Positions 21,383 to 33,440 of a DNA stretch of 64,000 nucleotides are shown one piece after another. Numbering within the stretch: the first letter of the stretch is position 1; each line of letters opens with the position of its first letter. Both the position numbers and the translations under genes were made by a program. Under the pieces are notes generated by a model. It was given only the letters and a program-made list of their open reading frames with translations. It was not told the DNA's origin and did not search any database. The DNA is from Chamaecyparis obtusa (taxonomy: Eukaryota > Streptophyta > Pinopsida > Cupressales > Cupressaceae): contig BSBK01006386.1 in the NCBI GenBank assembly GCA_027943335.1, positions 186,001-250,000 on the forward strand. The letters are read 5' to 3'.

Positions 21383-24300
21383 CCAATGCTCTTCCATGTT
21401 CTCCATAACCAGCAAATAAAAGAGATAAAGGAACTACCATGCCAGCTCTCAGATGACATACACAAACACAAATAAGTGATAAAAATATACAACCAGTCCC
21501 AAATCCAATGTAAGTCAAACTGAACATTCGAGAAGATAACCAAGAACAAAGAGAGAAACACTAAAAATAAAAACCTATATTATGCCATTCTAAACATACT
21601 TCTAAATGCCAATTGTGCTAAGTATGATCTCATCCATCTAACCCAAAATAAGATTCCACAACAACACCCAAATCACATTTAGCCTCTTTAGGAAGAATAA
21701 ACGTAAATACCATATAATAAAAATGGATGTAAGTCTATCACAAGAAGATAAAACTCATACCATTGTGATATTGCTATCAGGATTCAACTGTGTAGTTTTT
21801 TGAGTCAAACTCATTGACCCATGATTCATGAGTAGTGGTTCAACACGAACCCATCTCTCATGAGAATGAATGGAACACTTAGCACTCAATGGATCTAGGT
21901 GATGCTCACAGAGGTGAAGCACCAAGACTTCCCGAGAGGTCACCCATCCTAGTACTACTCTAGCTCGAGCATGCTTAACTACAAAGTTTCCTCCATGGTC
22001 AAACTCATACCATTCCCAAACCAAGGAATATTCCCCAAAAATTTATCCCCCAAAATTAATCATAATGATATCATAATAACCTAAATTCACAAGGAGATAA
22101 CCAATGCTAAACCATCACTCAAAGAAACCCTCCAAAATTAGCTCACATCATACCCCAAGACCTATATCTATGAAAGATAAGTATAAATATAATGCACTTG
22201 AAGGGAACAATGGGAAATACCTCTCAAGTAGTAAATCACTGAGTAGACCAAGAGTGGGGAATTAGGATACTAATCAGGATATCCAAGTCTCGAAGACTAA
22301 TCCAATAACACTCTGCTCTCAAGTCCATACCAGGTGAATGTTCCTCATTCTTCCTACTAAAACCATCAACTCTCCCAAAACACACATATCCATGAGCACT
22401 TGTAACCGATCAATCCATACCAAATTATCCAAGTATCCATGAGCACTTTTAACTGATCAATCCATGCCAAACTCTAGATGCAATACAACCCTATCTTGAA
22501 GTATCAAGAAAGTTATGAATGTAATCAATACCAAGAAAATAAACCAAGATTAATGTCAAAGCTCCAACCATGGAATCAAGAACATAAACATGATAAAATA
22601 ATCTTAACCATATAATCCAAAGAGATAACATGATCCATGAACATACCAAATAGATATACCATGTTGACACTCTAAACTAGTATCAAGAGTATACCATGAC
22701 ATAATAGAAACCATAATAAAATATAAAATAAAAGCATAAAATCACACCTCTACCAAGAACCCTTGAGTCCTCAAGATGTAAACATATCCAATAACATGAA
22801 GATACCATCTCCAACTAGTGAACCAAAAAAATGTGGAAGAACCTTCTACAACAATAAGATCTATGGTATCCTCCAACATCTACAAAACTAAAGAAGATCA
22901 TCCACCATCTAAGGTGAATCAACATCAATTTCAAAAATGCATATTGAAGCATGGTATTGTGTCACACATGGAATCAGGATAAAAATCTTCTATATTAGGA
23001 TCCTCTACTATACGTCGACATGCATGCAACTAATGTGTGAGTAACATCAAGTGAAACCAAGATATCCAAACTAAGAAGATACATAAAATTACCAACAACC
23101 ACCAATAAGGATTCAATTCTACACTGCCACATCATCATTGTCATAATCTCCCACTAAAAGTGCAATCAATGAATAACCAAGCTATCATGACATAATGATA
23201 AATCACATGCTACAATTCCCAACATCAATTATCTAGGTACCATAAATATCATCTATCCTCTCATCTTAGAGAAAAAACATACCAATGCACAAATGCCCAT
23301 AGACAAGACCAAATAATAAAGTATATAACAAATAAATAAAAGCTAGTGCATATAGACATTCTAAATATAAGTCATCTCATTGAAATCAGTAAGGTGTAGA
23401 TCCTACTAATCACATAACTCGTAGATCCAAGCACTGAACATACTAACTCATTATCATATTAGTAACTTGCAACTGAGATATCAAAGAGAATAATCCTGTA
23501 GAATATATAACTCAAACACTAAATCAAAATCCAATCCAATTTACCAAACATGTCCACAATCATGTACCATAGTCAAGGAACCAATAAGCATCAAGGAGAA
23601 AAGGAAAAACCTCCTAATATCAAACCGGATTGCCACCAACATGACTATATTATATCAATAAAAAATATGTACCTGCATACCATGATACCATAATCATCAC
23701 CATCACTATAATTGCACTCAAATATTACCCACATGATACTCTAAGTCTGAAACCATCTCCAACCATGTCCCCAAACTGAAGACAACCTATGTACATGTCA
23801 CCATCAAAGACAAAATTTTGAAAACACCTATAACCTTGTATCAAGAAGCACCGAATTTGATAATCAGCTGTAGAATCATACATATCTCATAAAAACATAT
23901 ACGCTCTCAAGGTATTGTCCCTTGACTCATTTGGATGCACTCATGTACTTACACATTGAATCTCAAGTACCAACAAGTGAATAAATAAGTACAAAACTCT
24001 CCATACCCATCAAACTAATCAAATAATAACACCAAAGTAAATTACACTAAACATTCTCTCCAACACCTATTTGAAATAAAAAATCCAATTCCATATGCAA
24101 AAGATATGACTAAAATTGTGTACAAGGAAAAAATCTGGCTTCCAAGCTAAAAAAATGTCAAAGAAACAAAATCAGTGAACCAAACCCGTACCAAACTAAA
24201 GTGCTCATAATCATCTTTCCAACAAGTATAAGATGTCTAAAATATGACATCATGGAAAAAAGTTGTCCCCCCCTCAAAAGTAAAACAACCTCCTAGGCTA

Positions 24301-25312
24301 TGTGCAAGTCAAATGGTATACATGGACTTCAAAAAATTTATCCAATCTGTCTCAAAGTCCATTATCCAATTTTTAATTAAAACATGGGTGTCCATGCAAG
24401 ACACTCCCCAAAAAATAATAATAGTGGTAATATTATTTAATAATTCCAAAATAAAGACATTGATAAAACTCATGGCATTAAACATATTAAACATATTATA
24501 AATTTAATAAAATTAATTTTATTGAATATTGTTGGCCTTTTTGAACAAATCTAATTTAAAAAATATAATAAATACCGACAATTTATTTGGGGGGGACACC
24601 GAACGGTGGTGGGACCCCACCAAGTTGATGGTCAAGCCACAACAAGTACTACAAGATGTAATACTTCTCGAACCCTGCAAGCCACAACAAGCCAGAAGCA
24701 GGGCTTCCCCTACTTACAAGCCACAACAAGTACTACAAACTTCTTGCACCCTGCAATAGCATAGGAAGGTGTGGGGAGGGTATGACCCCTACCTTTATTT
24801 ATATATTTATATTTTAATTTTAAAAACCTTCCCCATCGCTTAGGAAGAAAGGATTACATTTTTTTAATTATATTTTATAGGTATGAAATTTATGCTGAAA
24901 GGAAACTTCTATTTTTTGAATCCTACAGATTACAACTACTAAAATTTGAGGTTTGTCCAATCGTTTGGCTAAAATGTTTTTGTACTAGATTCAGTTTTCA
25001 CTAATCATGGACAAATTTTATATCAAAATTCATTAGAAGGCCAACCTGGATCCAATGGCTAGGTTTTTTATTCATAGGAGGTCATTTATGAAAACCCCTC
25101 CAAAACCCCTCATTTAAATGAACATACAAAAACACCTTTTGACCAACAATTTATCATGCCCAAAATCTACAAACAACCCATCATAACAACAAACCCACAA
25201 CCCTTAGATTTGAAAAAAAATAACCTACAAAATCAATAAATCCTGCTTGTGTTATCATTCTTTTTATGAATTCTCATGGATTCACACCTAGGGTTATAAC
25301 AAGTAATACCAT
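21383..25312 (-). other. Interior of the interrupted LTR element, right part
   Basis: About 3.9 kb, poor in G on the plus strand, rich in CCATAA, ATCATA and AACCAA words, without a coding frame on either strand. It contains the 5S-derived segment near 21,913-22,020, and near 24,630-24,750 a motif reading AAGCCACAACAAGTACTACAA that recurs about 90 bp apart. No gag, RT or integrase motif was found. Confidence 0.5.
21913..22020 (-). repeat. 5S rRNA-derived segment (Cassandra-like)
   Basis: On the minus strand the sequence reads AGTTAAGCATGCTCGAGC (box A region) followed by AGTAGTACTAGGATGGGTGAC and GGGAAGTCTTGGTG. These correspond to the internal control region and 3' half of plant 5S rRNA. The 5' third has diverged and the 3' terminus reads GTGCTTCACC rather than the 5S end, so it is not a functional 5S gene. 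Plant Cassandra TRIM retrotransposons carry a 5S-derived polymerase III promoter in their LTRs, and that is the favoured explanation. A plain 5S pseudogene is the alternative. No second copy, as two LTRs would give, was seen. Confidence 0.75.
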
Positions 25313-25325
25313 GGATCTAATACCA
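25313..25325 (-). promoter_or_regulatory. Decayed primer-binding site
   Basis: On the minus strand TGGTATTAGATCC continues into ATGG, matching the copia-type TGGTATCAGAGCCATGG with two differences. It lies next to terminal repeat B. Confidence 0.6.
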
Positions 25326-25326
25326 C

Positions 25327-25870
25327 TAGTAAGGAAACTTGCAACCAACTTTATATAATGTCTACATAACCCATAATAGATCTTATGCAAATAAACACTT
25401 CAAATCTACATGCAAGAGAATAGACAACATATCTACAAAAATGTGACACAAGATATATCCTAGGAAAATCCTCATGAGAGAAGAACCCAACCTCCAAAAT
25501 AATCCACCATCCATGTATTTTTCAACAATATGTCCATTACAATACACCTTGAAATCCTTGGAAGCCGCAACCATAAACAAGCATTCCTAAGTCAATAAGA
25601 GAGAAACCGCACATTCCATGTTATGCTACCAATCTCCACAAATGCTAACCAAGCTAACCTCAACAACTACCCTTATGGTTTCTTTTATATAAATAAGCTC
25701 CCACAAAACCAGCAAGTGGAATTACATAGTGTTACCAAACCCCCTTTGACCCTGCATTCAATATTGGGTACATTATTTAATTATTTCTCTAATGTTAAAT
25801 AATTACGATAAATAATGTTACAATACAACTCACCAAGTGGTCCCAAGAATATTCCATGGGAATCTCTACA
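25327..25870 (-). repeat. Terminal repeat B of the interrupted element (5' LTR)
   Basis: About 540 bp, of which about 390 bp matches 14,170-14,563. On the minus strand it starts TGTAGAGATTCCCATGGAA. Just outside it, at 25,871-25,906, TGTTGCAC and GGTGCAACA form a small hairpin. Confidence 0.6.
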
Positions 25871-26639
25871 TGTTGCACATCTATCTAGGTGCTCCGAGGT
25901 GCAACATTTACATAATAAAATAAAATATTAGAATAATAAACATTATTATGTAAGGAGTACAATACATCCTTTTCCCAATATTTTGCTACTCATTGTATAG
26001 TAACATGTATGTTTACACATTAATATCTTTAATGATCTATTGAACTTGTTTAATATTATATGCATCTAGATCTTTGTTTGATGATCTATTGAACTTGTTT
26101 AATGTTATTGTCCCTATTTGGACTCTATTTGCATGGAAGGATCAACATTAAAAGTATCACCAACAAGGTTTTGTACAAGGTCAATCAAAATTATAAGATC
26201 ATGCACGTATATAAATAAAAAATTAAATTTAATCCACCTAAACGACACAAAATTTGTGAACACACTAATATAAAAATAAAACTTGAAAGGATATATCCTT
26301 GTGCAATACACTTTGAGTGCACCAACACATGTCTTGATAGTTGTGTCAACCTACAAATGTGTACGTATATAGACATATATACATAAATTTTAAAATTTTG
26401 AAGTATATAAACACATTGACAAATTTTGAGTTTAAAAAATAATTTATTTCTTGAAAATAAATAACCTCATGTGGCTTGTCCACTATAGATAACACTTGTG
26501 GAGCATTGGCCATAGTAACCTTAGGTAGATAACCTCCCTATTTAACAACATTAATAAAATTAGAAAATAGTTTAAGACTTAATTAACCAATAACTTAGAA
26601 ATACAATTTTGAAATTTCTCTATTTATACCCCATAACTT
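25871..26639. other. Non-coding spacer with a short tandem duplication
   Basis: No gene seen. GATCTATTGAACTTGTTTAAT occurs at 26,034 and again at 26,083, a 49-bp tandem duplication. Confidence 0.5.
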
Positions 26640-29095
26640 GTGTAGTTGGTTATGGATTTTGTATGATGATGGAGGTGGGTGGCGTGGGGCACATTGATAA
26701 TAGAAGATTTGTACAAAGATTTTCACTTGATATTCTATAATGGTCTAAGGAGTACAAGGTAAATGACCCTTCTACAAATTTATGTGTGGGAGCACATAAT
26801 TGTTATACATCCAGTGGAGGAGAGGATGGTAAGGGGGGTGCAAGAGCTAGTAGTGTAAAGATGGGGAGGTGCATTGAGGTATGTGGGGTTGGTGGTGGAT
26901 CATTGGAGGTAGATAATGGATGAGATAGATACCTTAGGAATCATATGGATACCATATTGGGACATCAAGGGATGGGAGGAGGATGCAAAGGAGTTACCAT
27001 TCATAACAAAACCCTCATAAATGTAGAGTTGGAGAGAGTATGTGATTGAACACTATAGGAAAAATAGGGCAATGAGATAGTTTGGGGTGAGATAGGAAAT
27101 TTCAAGACCTCTACATTGGATTGCATGATTTTCCCATGAGGAGAGAGAATAGGGGTAGTGGTGAATAGGTTGATGACTCATCAAGAGTGGGTAGATAAAC
27201 AACTAGAGGCATGGGACCTAAAGGGGGGTGGAGGATCCAGGTACAAGTGTGATATATGAGGCATGGTTCAAGACACATAGAATAGAGCAAGAAGAGATTG
27301 CAAGAGTTCCACCACTACATATATAGAGGAGAGAGGAAACAATGCATCAAGGATGTGCACATAGTGACAGGGTTAGGAAGCTACTATTAAGAGAAGTAAG
27401 GTGAGGATGTGGTGGAGAGGAGGAGATAGAGGAGGTGATAGTGGATGTGATTGATGATGGTGAGGAGGGTGGAGAGGAAGTAGAGAAGGATGTGCCATAT
27501 ATGGAGGTGTTGGAGATAGATTCCATAGAGGGAGTTCAACCTATATCAGAGAGAGTGGGTAGGCCACAGAGGAGGATAGATGAAGATGAGGAGTCAGAGG
27601 TGATGAGGGGATCCATTTTTGATAGAATGAGAACTGGATAGATGAGGGTGAGTATTGAGAGCTCTGTAGTGAGACCAATGTCAGTGCCATTGAGGAGCAT
27701 GAGATAGGGACAAAGGGTAGATAGACAACTAGAATAGTAGGTAGCAAAGTATTGTGATGACATGAAGCACCAAGAAGATGTGATGGAGACATTGAGTGTT
27801 TAGCTAGAGATAACACATTGCTGGATAGAATAGGTGAAAAAAGAAATAAGAGATATTTAGGGGGATCTAGGGACATCTCCACATAGAGTCTCACAAGCAG
27901 AGTAGATAAAGGTATTGTGTGCTTCCATATATATTTTACATGAGATGCATGATATAGTGGAACTAGAGAGGGATAGGATGAGGGAGGAGTTGGGTAGAAA
28001 GAGGATGGAGTAAGATGGATTGAGGAGAGTGTGGGATGGATTTAGAGGTGGGATGGAGAGGGTTACAAAAGTGATGGAAAACTAGATATTTATTTGAGGA
28101 TAGTGATAGAAGAGAGGGATAAGGCCATGGAACAGATAGAGGTCATAGTAGTAGCATGGAATGGTATGGAGGCAACATGATAGAGGGGAGATATGCACAT
28201 GGAGAATTTGTGGATGCATTTTGAAGAGGTCAAAAGGGAGATGGATGAGGCTATGGGAGGTTTAAGATTTGCAAGAGTTATAGGAGGAGAGATGAGTGAT
28301 TTGGTTGTCCTGGTTTCATAGTAGGTAGAGAAGATAGAGGAGTTGAAGAGGGATGAAACATGGTATAGGATATCATATGTGTTTTATGTTCTAGCTAAGA
28401 GGATGAAGACATACACATGACTAGATAGGTATAGCAGTAGGAGTGGGGGACCAAAAGGAGGGAAAAGTGATTTGGTTGTCCTAGTAGGAAGAGAAGATAG
28501 AGGATTTGGGGAGGGATGTGACATGGTATAGGATAAATTATGAGTTTTATGTGCCAAATGAGAGGAGGTAGAAATAAACATAACCAGAGAGATCCAACAA
28601 TATGAGTGGGGGATCTCAGCATAGTGGAGGATCTAGTAGGAGAAACTAGCACACAAAGAGGAGTAGTAGATCCCATTGTAAGATGGGATAGAGTATGCCA
28701 CCAAAATGGGTGCTGAGAGGGTTGAGCTTGGGAGTGGAAAGATAGGAGATGATAGAAGGATCACAAGATAGAATAGAGACACTATGATTTTCATTCAATT
28801 TAGAGGAGGATGATAGGGTAGTAACTCCCTTGGTGTAGAGTAGGGCTACAGGTGGAAAGACATAGGTGGACGATGTGTCTGGGGGTCTATTAGTAGAGAT
28901 GACAATTTTAGGTGATGGGAGATAGGAGTAGGTACTAGAGGACAGATCTTGGAACTCAAGAGGAGATCTGGGATAGGACCAAGATATGGAGACTCAAGTA
29001 CTGATGATGATGAAGGAGGTGACCAGAATGACTCCAGAGAGGGAGTAGATAGAGTTTTTCAGTGAGGGGTTTTTTGAGCTCATGTATATGCACTA
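26640..29095 (+). pseudogene. Plant-mobile-domain (MAIN-like) pseudogene
   Basis: One plus-strand frame between about 26,880 and 27,641 reads, around stops, DEIDTLGIIWIPYWDIKGWEE, then WREYVIEHYRKNRAMR-stop-FGVR-stop-EI. The spacing and residues resemble the plant mobile domain (WxPY, then VLRQFG..Q.IP), a domain found in MAIN-like host proteins and in several plant transposons. The two stops fall where Gln is usual and read TAG, as CAG to TAG would give. The last part, 27,435-27,641, is open and acidic. Downstream to about 29,095 is a charged, repeat-containing tail with many stops, including a 171-bp tandem duplication (28,295 and 28,466). It is not functional. The family call rests on motif resemblance only. 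Confidence 0.5.
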
Positions 29096-30675
29096 GATGA
29101 GGTATATATAACATATGATGTATACATGATGTTTTGAACTTGATGGAATTTATGTACATTTATTTTATCTTTTTAGACTTTGATATATATACATGATGGA
29201 TATTTCATGGTGACGTATGGATGCCTTATATGATGTCACTTTTTGTTGTCTTTTTTTTTAAAAATTTTGATGGATGCATATATATGCACATGTACTAATT
29301 GAATGTGATGCAAGATGTGATGCTTTGTTTTTCTTATATTTACATGTTATCTTGATGTATGAGTAAGAAAGATTTGATGCCATGATTAGATGTATTTATT
29401 GTAATTTTTTAACTAACATGTATAATTTAGATTGATACAAATGGTCCTATGTGATAATGAAAATATAAATGAAACTAAATGACAATTCAAATAGACTCAT
29501 CAAGATACAAAAAAAACTACATCTATGGAAGAATACTAACCCATAAATATATGTGTACATTCTTAACTATAAGGAATAGGAAGAAAGAAATGATGGACTA
29601 ACAAGGGATGAGGGGTTTGATTAGGAAATTAGGGAGAGGGTGAAGCTTGAGAAAGAGCACCCTAAAAGGGGAATACCATGCAATGAGCACTTAATTTTTG
29701 ATAGCACTATCGTGAACCCACCAAGGTATAAAGAACCAAGGCTATGTCATAGACTATGCATGGAATGACATAAAAAACACACAAAGATAATCCTAGGAAT
29801 CTTCTTGAGCCACAGAGGACTAGAATGGATACAATTCTAGGAGAATCCACAAACAAGTGATATTTCATAGGTGCACCATGTGAAACTAGGGACCATGTGT
29901 TAAAAATGAAAGAGCCATAACTAACTGATCAGAAAATAAAAAGAACAATACCTTGCCCCAAGTTGAACCATTCGTAGTGAACCATGATATAAAGGATCAT
30001 GGAAAATTTGAGAAGGTAGAAATAAGGAAGCTCAAAAAAAAGAAAAACAAAGATAAAAAATAAATCAATACCATATTAATTTCCCCAAACATATTTTTCC
30101 AAAGGGTGAATGACAAAAATGACTGATTGTGGTCTGATTTGAGGAAGGATGCATCTTACGGACACCAATGACCTAATGATTGATTGGATAATGCTAATTG
30201 ACAAAAGGATATCTAGGATGACTAAGAAAACAAGGATACTCAAAGATGATTGTTGAAGTTCTAGGTAAAAGAGGATCAAGATCTTTACGACACATGACAT
30301 AGAAGACTAGGACTTAAGGATTTTGTGTACAAAGGACTCTGTGGATACATGACAAAGATAATTGTATAGGACTAAAGGATAAGACACTATACACATTATA
30401 TAAAAGTGATAGGTACAACACTCAGAGATTGAGATAAAAATATGCCTAATAGGTGCAAAAATACATTGTTCATGTCTGATGATGGAACACCCATGAAATA
30501 TCAGTTTTGTGAAGTGAAAATGTCCATATAGATAGATAGAACATAGTTGAAGGATAAATGTGTGGAGGATGGTATTTTGATAGATAATGGAACAACCCCA
30601 TCCACATGGCACATGCTACCAATTTTTCACCACATGTACCTATCCAAGGTGCTTGATTGCCAAGTTTTCACCATT
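29096..30675. other. Non-coding region, possibly 3' part of the Tat-like element
   Basis: No supported gene. This is where the 3' LTR of the minus-strand Tat-like element should lie, but I found no matching copy near 56,830-64,000, so the LTRs remain unplaced. Confidence 0.35.
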
Positions 30676-30945
30676 AGATGATTTTTTTCTTAGGACTATT
30701 TGTATTTTTAAAAATTTTTTAGGACTTTTTTGCATTTTTTATGATTTTTTAGGGCTTTTTCATTGTATATGATTTTTTTTCAAGACTCATTGCATTGTTT
30801 ATGATTTTTTTGGGACTTTTTGAATTGTTTATTATTTTTTCAGGACTTTTTGCATTGTTAATGATTTTTTGAGGACTTTTGCATTGTTTATGATTATTTG
30901 AGGACTTTTTGCATTGTTTAAGATTTTTTTAGGACTTTTTGAGAC
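30676..30945. repeat. T-rich minisatellite, about 30-bp unit
   Basis: Eight or nine imperfect copies of a unit close to TTTTAGGACTTTTTGCATTG followed by TTTATGA. It lies immediately downstream (minus sense) of the Tat-like integrase end, where Tat/Ogre elements are known to carry variable 3' UTR tandem repeats. Confidence 0.8.
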
Positions 30946-31170
30946 AAGTGGGGTACACTGTATGGATCATGCATAAAACCTCTTAAGATGATGATGTTTA
31001 TGGGATCATTCAAAGGCTCCCCTTCTTGATTGGAAAATTTATATGCCCTTGGACCATTATTTACTGTGACAACATAGGGACCCAACCATGTAGGTTCAAA
31101 CTTTTCTTTTCTCTATTTGGGAGCACTTTCCAATTCTCTTTAAGGACCAAATCTACCACCTAAAACTATT
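30946..31170 (-). pseudogene. Tat-like integrase C-terminal end (GPY-like module)
   Basis: Continues the integrase of 38,058-38,990 across the copia insertion. On the minus strand it includes VLKENWKVLPNREKKS, then a W-containing segment with TVNNGPRAYK-like residues, matching the GPY/F module at gypsy integrase ends. Close to the breakpoint are stops at positions where Gln or Arg is expected. Confidence 0.75.
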
Positions 31171-32336
31171 TGTTAGGAATGAATGTTGATTATATCCTAT
31201 GGGTGTATTAACAGTCATTCTGTAGCAGTTGTTGTTGCATTCATTACTATGATTGTCATTGATGTCACCACAGTGATCTACTAAAGATTAGCAGAGGAGT
31301 AGATAGTGTTTGGGTTAGCGCATGTGGGATATTATAGATCAAGCTATGTGATGTTAAGGACTTACTCTATGATGTATTATATGTTCATGGTTAAGAGCAC
31401 AGATAGTAATTCATTTATTCATGGAAGTTATGAGCATTTCAGTGGAAGTAGTATTCAGGTAGTGTTCCTAAGTAGTGGTTTGTGGTAATCAGGTGATATC
31501 TCCTAATCGGGATGGAATTATAGTTAGAGAGAAGTTTAAGACATGTTGATAGTGACGTGGTCGACAACATAAAATTTGAGTTCTCATGAGTGAAGAGTTA
31601 TTCTAATTGGAAGCCGATAGATTTGTGTAATTTTTGTGTAGCATGTGGAAACTTTTATTTTGTAATTTGTATGCCAACTCATTTGTAATTACTTGGGTGT
31701 GGTATAAAGGAAGGAATGTTTTCCTTATTGTATGATGGAATATGTAATTGTGAAAGTGAATTTGTGAAGAGGATATGTGAGGTACAAAGATCTGAAATTG
31801 AGATATAGTGTAGCAGTGAGTGTAGTTTGGCACAGTCAGAGGAGAGGTAACATATTGTTGAGATCAGTAATATTTTGATATTATTCTAATGAATAATCTA
31901 GAGATCGGTTGGACAGTGTGTTCAGTGATCTTGCCATTGAAGCTATTTGGGTAGTGGGTCCTTTTGTCTTCCATAACTCCTAACGGAGTTAGAATATTTT
32001 AGCAGGGATTCAAAATCTCCTAATAGGGATTCATATGTACTGAATGTATTTCATAAGACTCCTAACAAAGTCCATCCTTTCACAAGGAATATTCATATTA
32101 GTGCATCTTTTGTGGGCATCATTCCCACCAGGGTTTTCTCTTTGATTAAGAGGTTCCCTAGTCAACATATCTTGTGTCATTGTGTTATTGTGCATGAATA
32201 TCTTTCTATGGTTATTGGTTACATTGCTTGTATGGTTAAAATCTATTAAAGTTGATAAAGGTTATAATTATCTGATAACTAATTCACCCACACCCCGCCC
32301 CCTCTCAGTTATCTTGGTGGAATTTACTTTCTAACA
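31171..32336 (+). repeat. 5' LTR of the copia element
   Basis: 1,166 bp, starts TGTTAGGAATG and ends TTTCTAACA, with the TATA box TATAAA at 31,703-31,708. Matches 36,884-38,057 along its length. Confidence 0.95.
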
Positions 32337-32338
32337 AT

Positions 32339-32350
32339 TGGTATCAGAGC
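32339..32350 (+). promoter_or_regulatory. Primer-binding site of the copia element
   Basis: TGGTATCAGAGC two bases after the LTR, complementary to the initiator-methionine tRNA. Confidence 0.93.
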
Positions 32351-32392
32351 GGCAGGTCCTTGAAAGAAAAGTTTAACAAATTAAGGAGATCC

Positions 32393-33440
32393 ATGGAAAA
32401 TTTTAGGAAAGAAAGCCCTAAGTTTGATGGAGTAAATTTTGACAGCTAGAAAGAAAAGATGAAGACACATCTACTGTGATTAGGACCAGGTTATTGGTTG
32501 ATTACTAAGAATGAGAAGACTACCATTGATGAGGATAATATTGAAACATGTAGTAATGAAGAAAGAGATCTATTCATGTGTAACATACTTGCCAGAGAAG
32601 CACTTTTGTCAGCCCTTCTAGACAATGAGTACAATCAGGTAAAATATTTGAAAACATCTCATGAAATTTGGTTAGCTTTACAGTCTACTTTTGAAAGTGA
32701 TGAACATGCAAAGAAAGTCAGATTACATAATTGGATATGCACATTTGAAGATATAAGAATGATGGAAGATGAATCTGTTAGAAGCTATATTTGTAGAATG
32801 TCAGAGATTGTTGCAGGTATAAAATCTTGTGGAGGAACAAAGACAGAGAATGAAGTGATATGGAAAATTTTGAGGACATTGAATCCTACATTTAAGCATA
32901 CAAAATAGATGATTGAACAAGTTATACCTTGTACTATGAACTTTACAAGAGAGACTCTTCTTGGAAGATTGGAAGCAACAGAAATGAACCTGAGGTTATC
33001 AGGAGACTTACCTAGAATGGAGATAACATTCAATGCTCTTAGTGTTCACCCTAATTTTTCAAGAAGCATCAGTGTGAGTGGAGATTATGTTGGTAGTAGT
33101 AGATCTAGAAATGAAGAAGACATGAAGATTGAAGAAGGTATTGCCTTGCTTGTGAAGAGAGAACCATACGGTAAGAAAATTTTTAAATGTTGGACATATC
33201 GAGAATATGGTCATTTTGAATCTAAATGTCCTAAGAGAGTTAAGAAGTACATAAACAATTTTAAGCCTAGAAGATCTAAGGAATGTTATTATACTAATGA
33301 TGAAGAACTTGAAGCTAGTATAGAGAGAACCTTAAGTGAAAGTGATATTGAGAATAATGATGATATAGGATTTGTAGCAATTAAAGAAGAAAATCTTGAA
33401 ACAGAGGTTAAGGAAGAAAAAGCTCTAGTTTCTCAAGTTG
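32393..33440 (+). pseudogene. Copia gag (degenerate)
   Basis: The frame begins at ATG 32,393 (MENFRKESPKFDGVNFDS), with a stop where Trp is normal just before KEKMKTHL. The gag body includes EIWLALQSTFESDEHAK and an SYICRMSEIV segment. The nucleocapsid knuckle at about 33,188-33,230 reads CWTYREYGHFESKC. Its second Cys has become Tyr, a single G-to-A change, so it would not bind zinc normally. Stops occur near 32,447, 32,480 and 32,906. The product would be the capsid-nucleocapsid part of the polyprotein. Confidence 0.88.

Larger units (their letters stand above)
14170..25870 (-). mobile_element. Probable non-autonomous LTR element, interrupted by chromovirus 2
   Basis: About 390 bp at 14,170-14,563 recurs in the same orientation at about 25,480-25,870. 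Shared strings include CTCCCACAAAACCA, ACCCCCTTTGACCC and TGGTCCCAAGAATATTCCATG. Read on the minus strand, the right copy is followed by TGGTATTAGATCC (25,325-25,313), a decayed initiator-Met primer site of the copia type. After removal of chromovirus 2 the interior is about 4.4 kb and has no recognisable gag or pol, so this is a LARD-like or gutted element. The left LTR lacks roughly 150 bp seen in the right one. Confidence 0.6.

Noticed and set aside
21913..22020. Functional 5S rRNA gene
   Set aside because: The 5' third and the 3' end are too diverged and there is no T-run terminator at the expected place.
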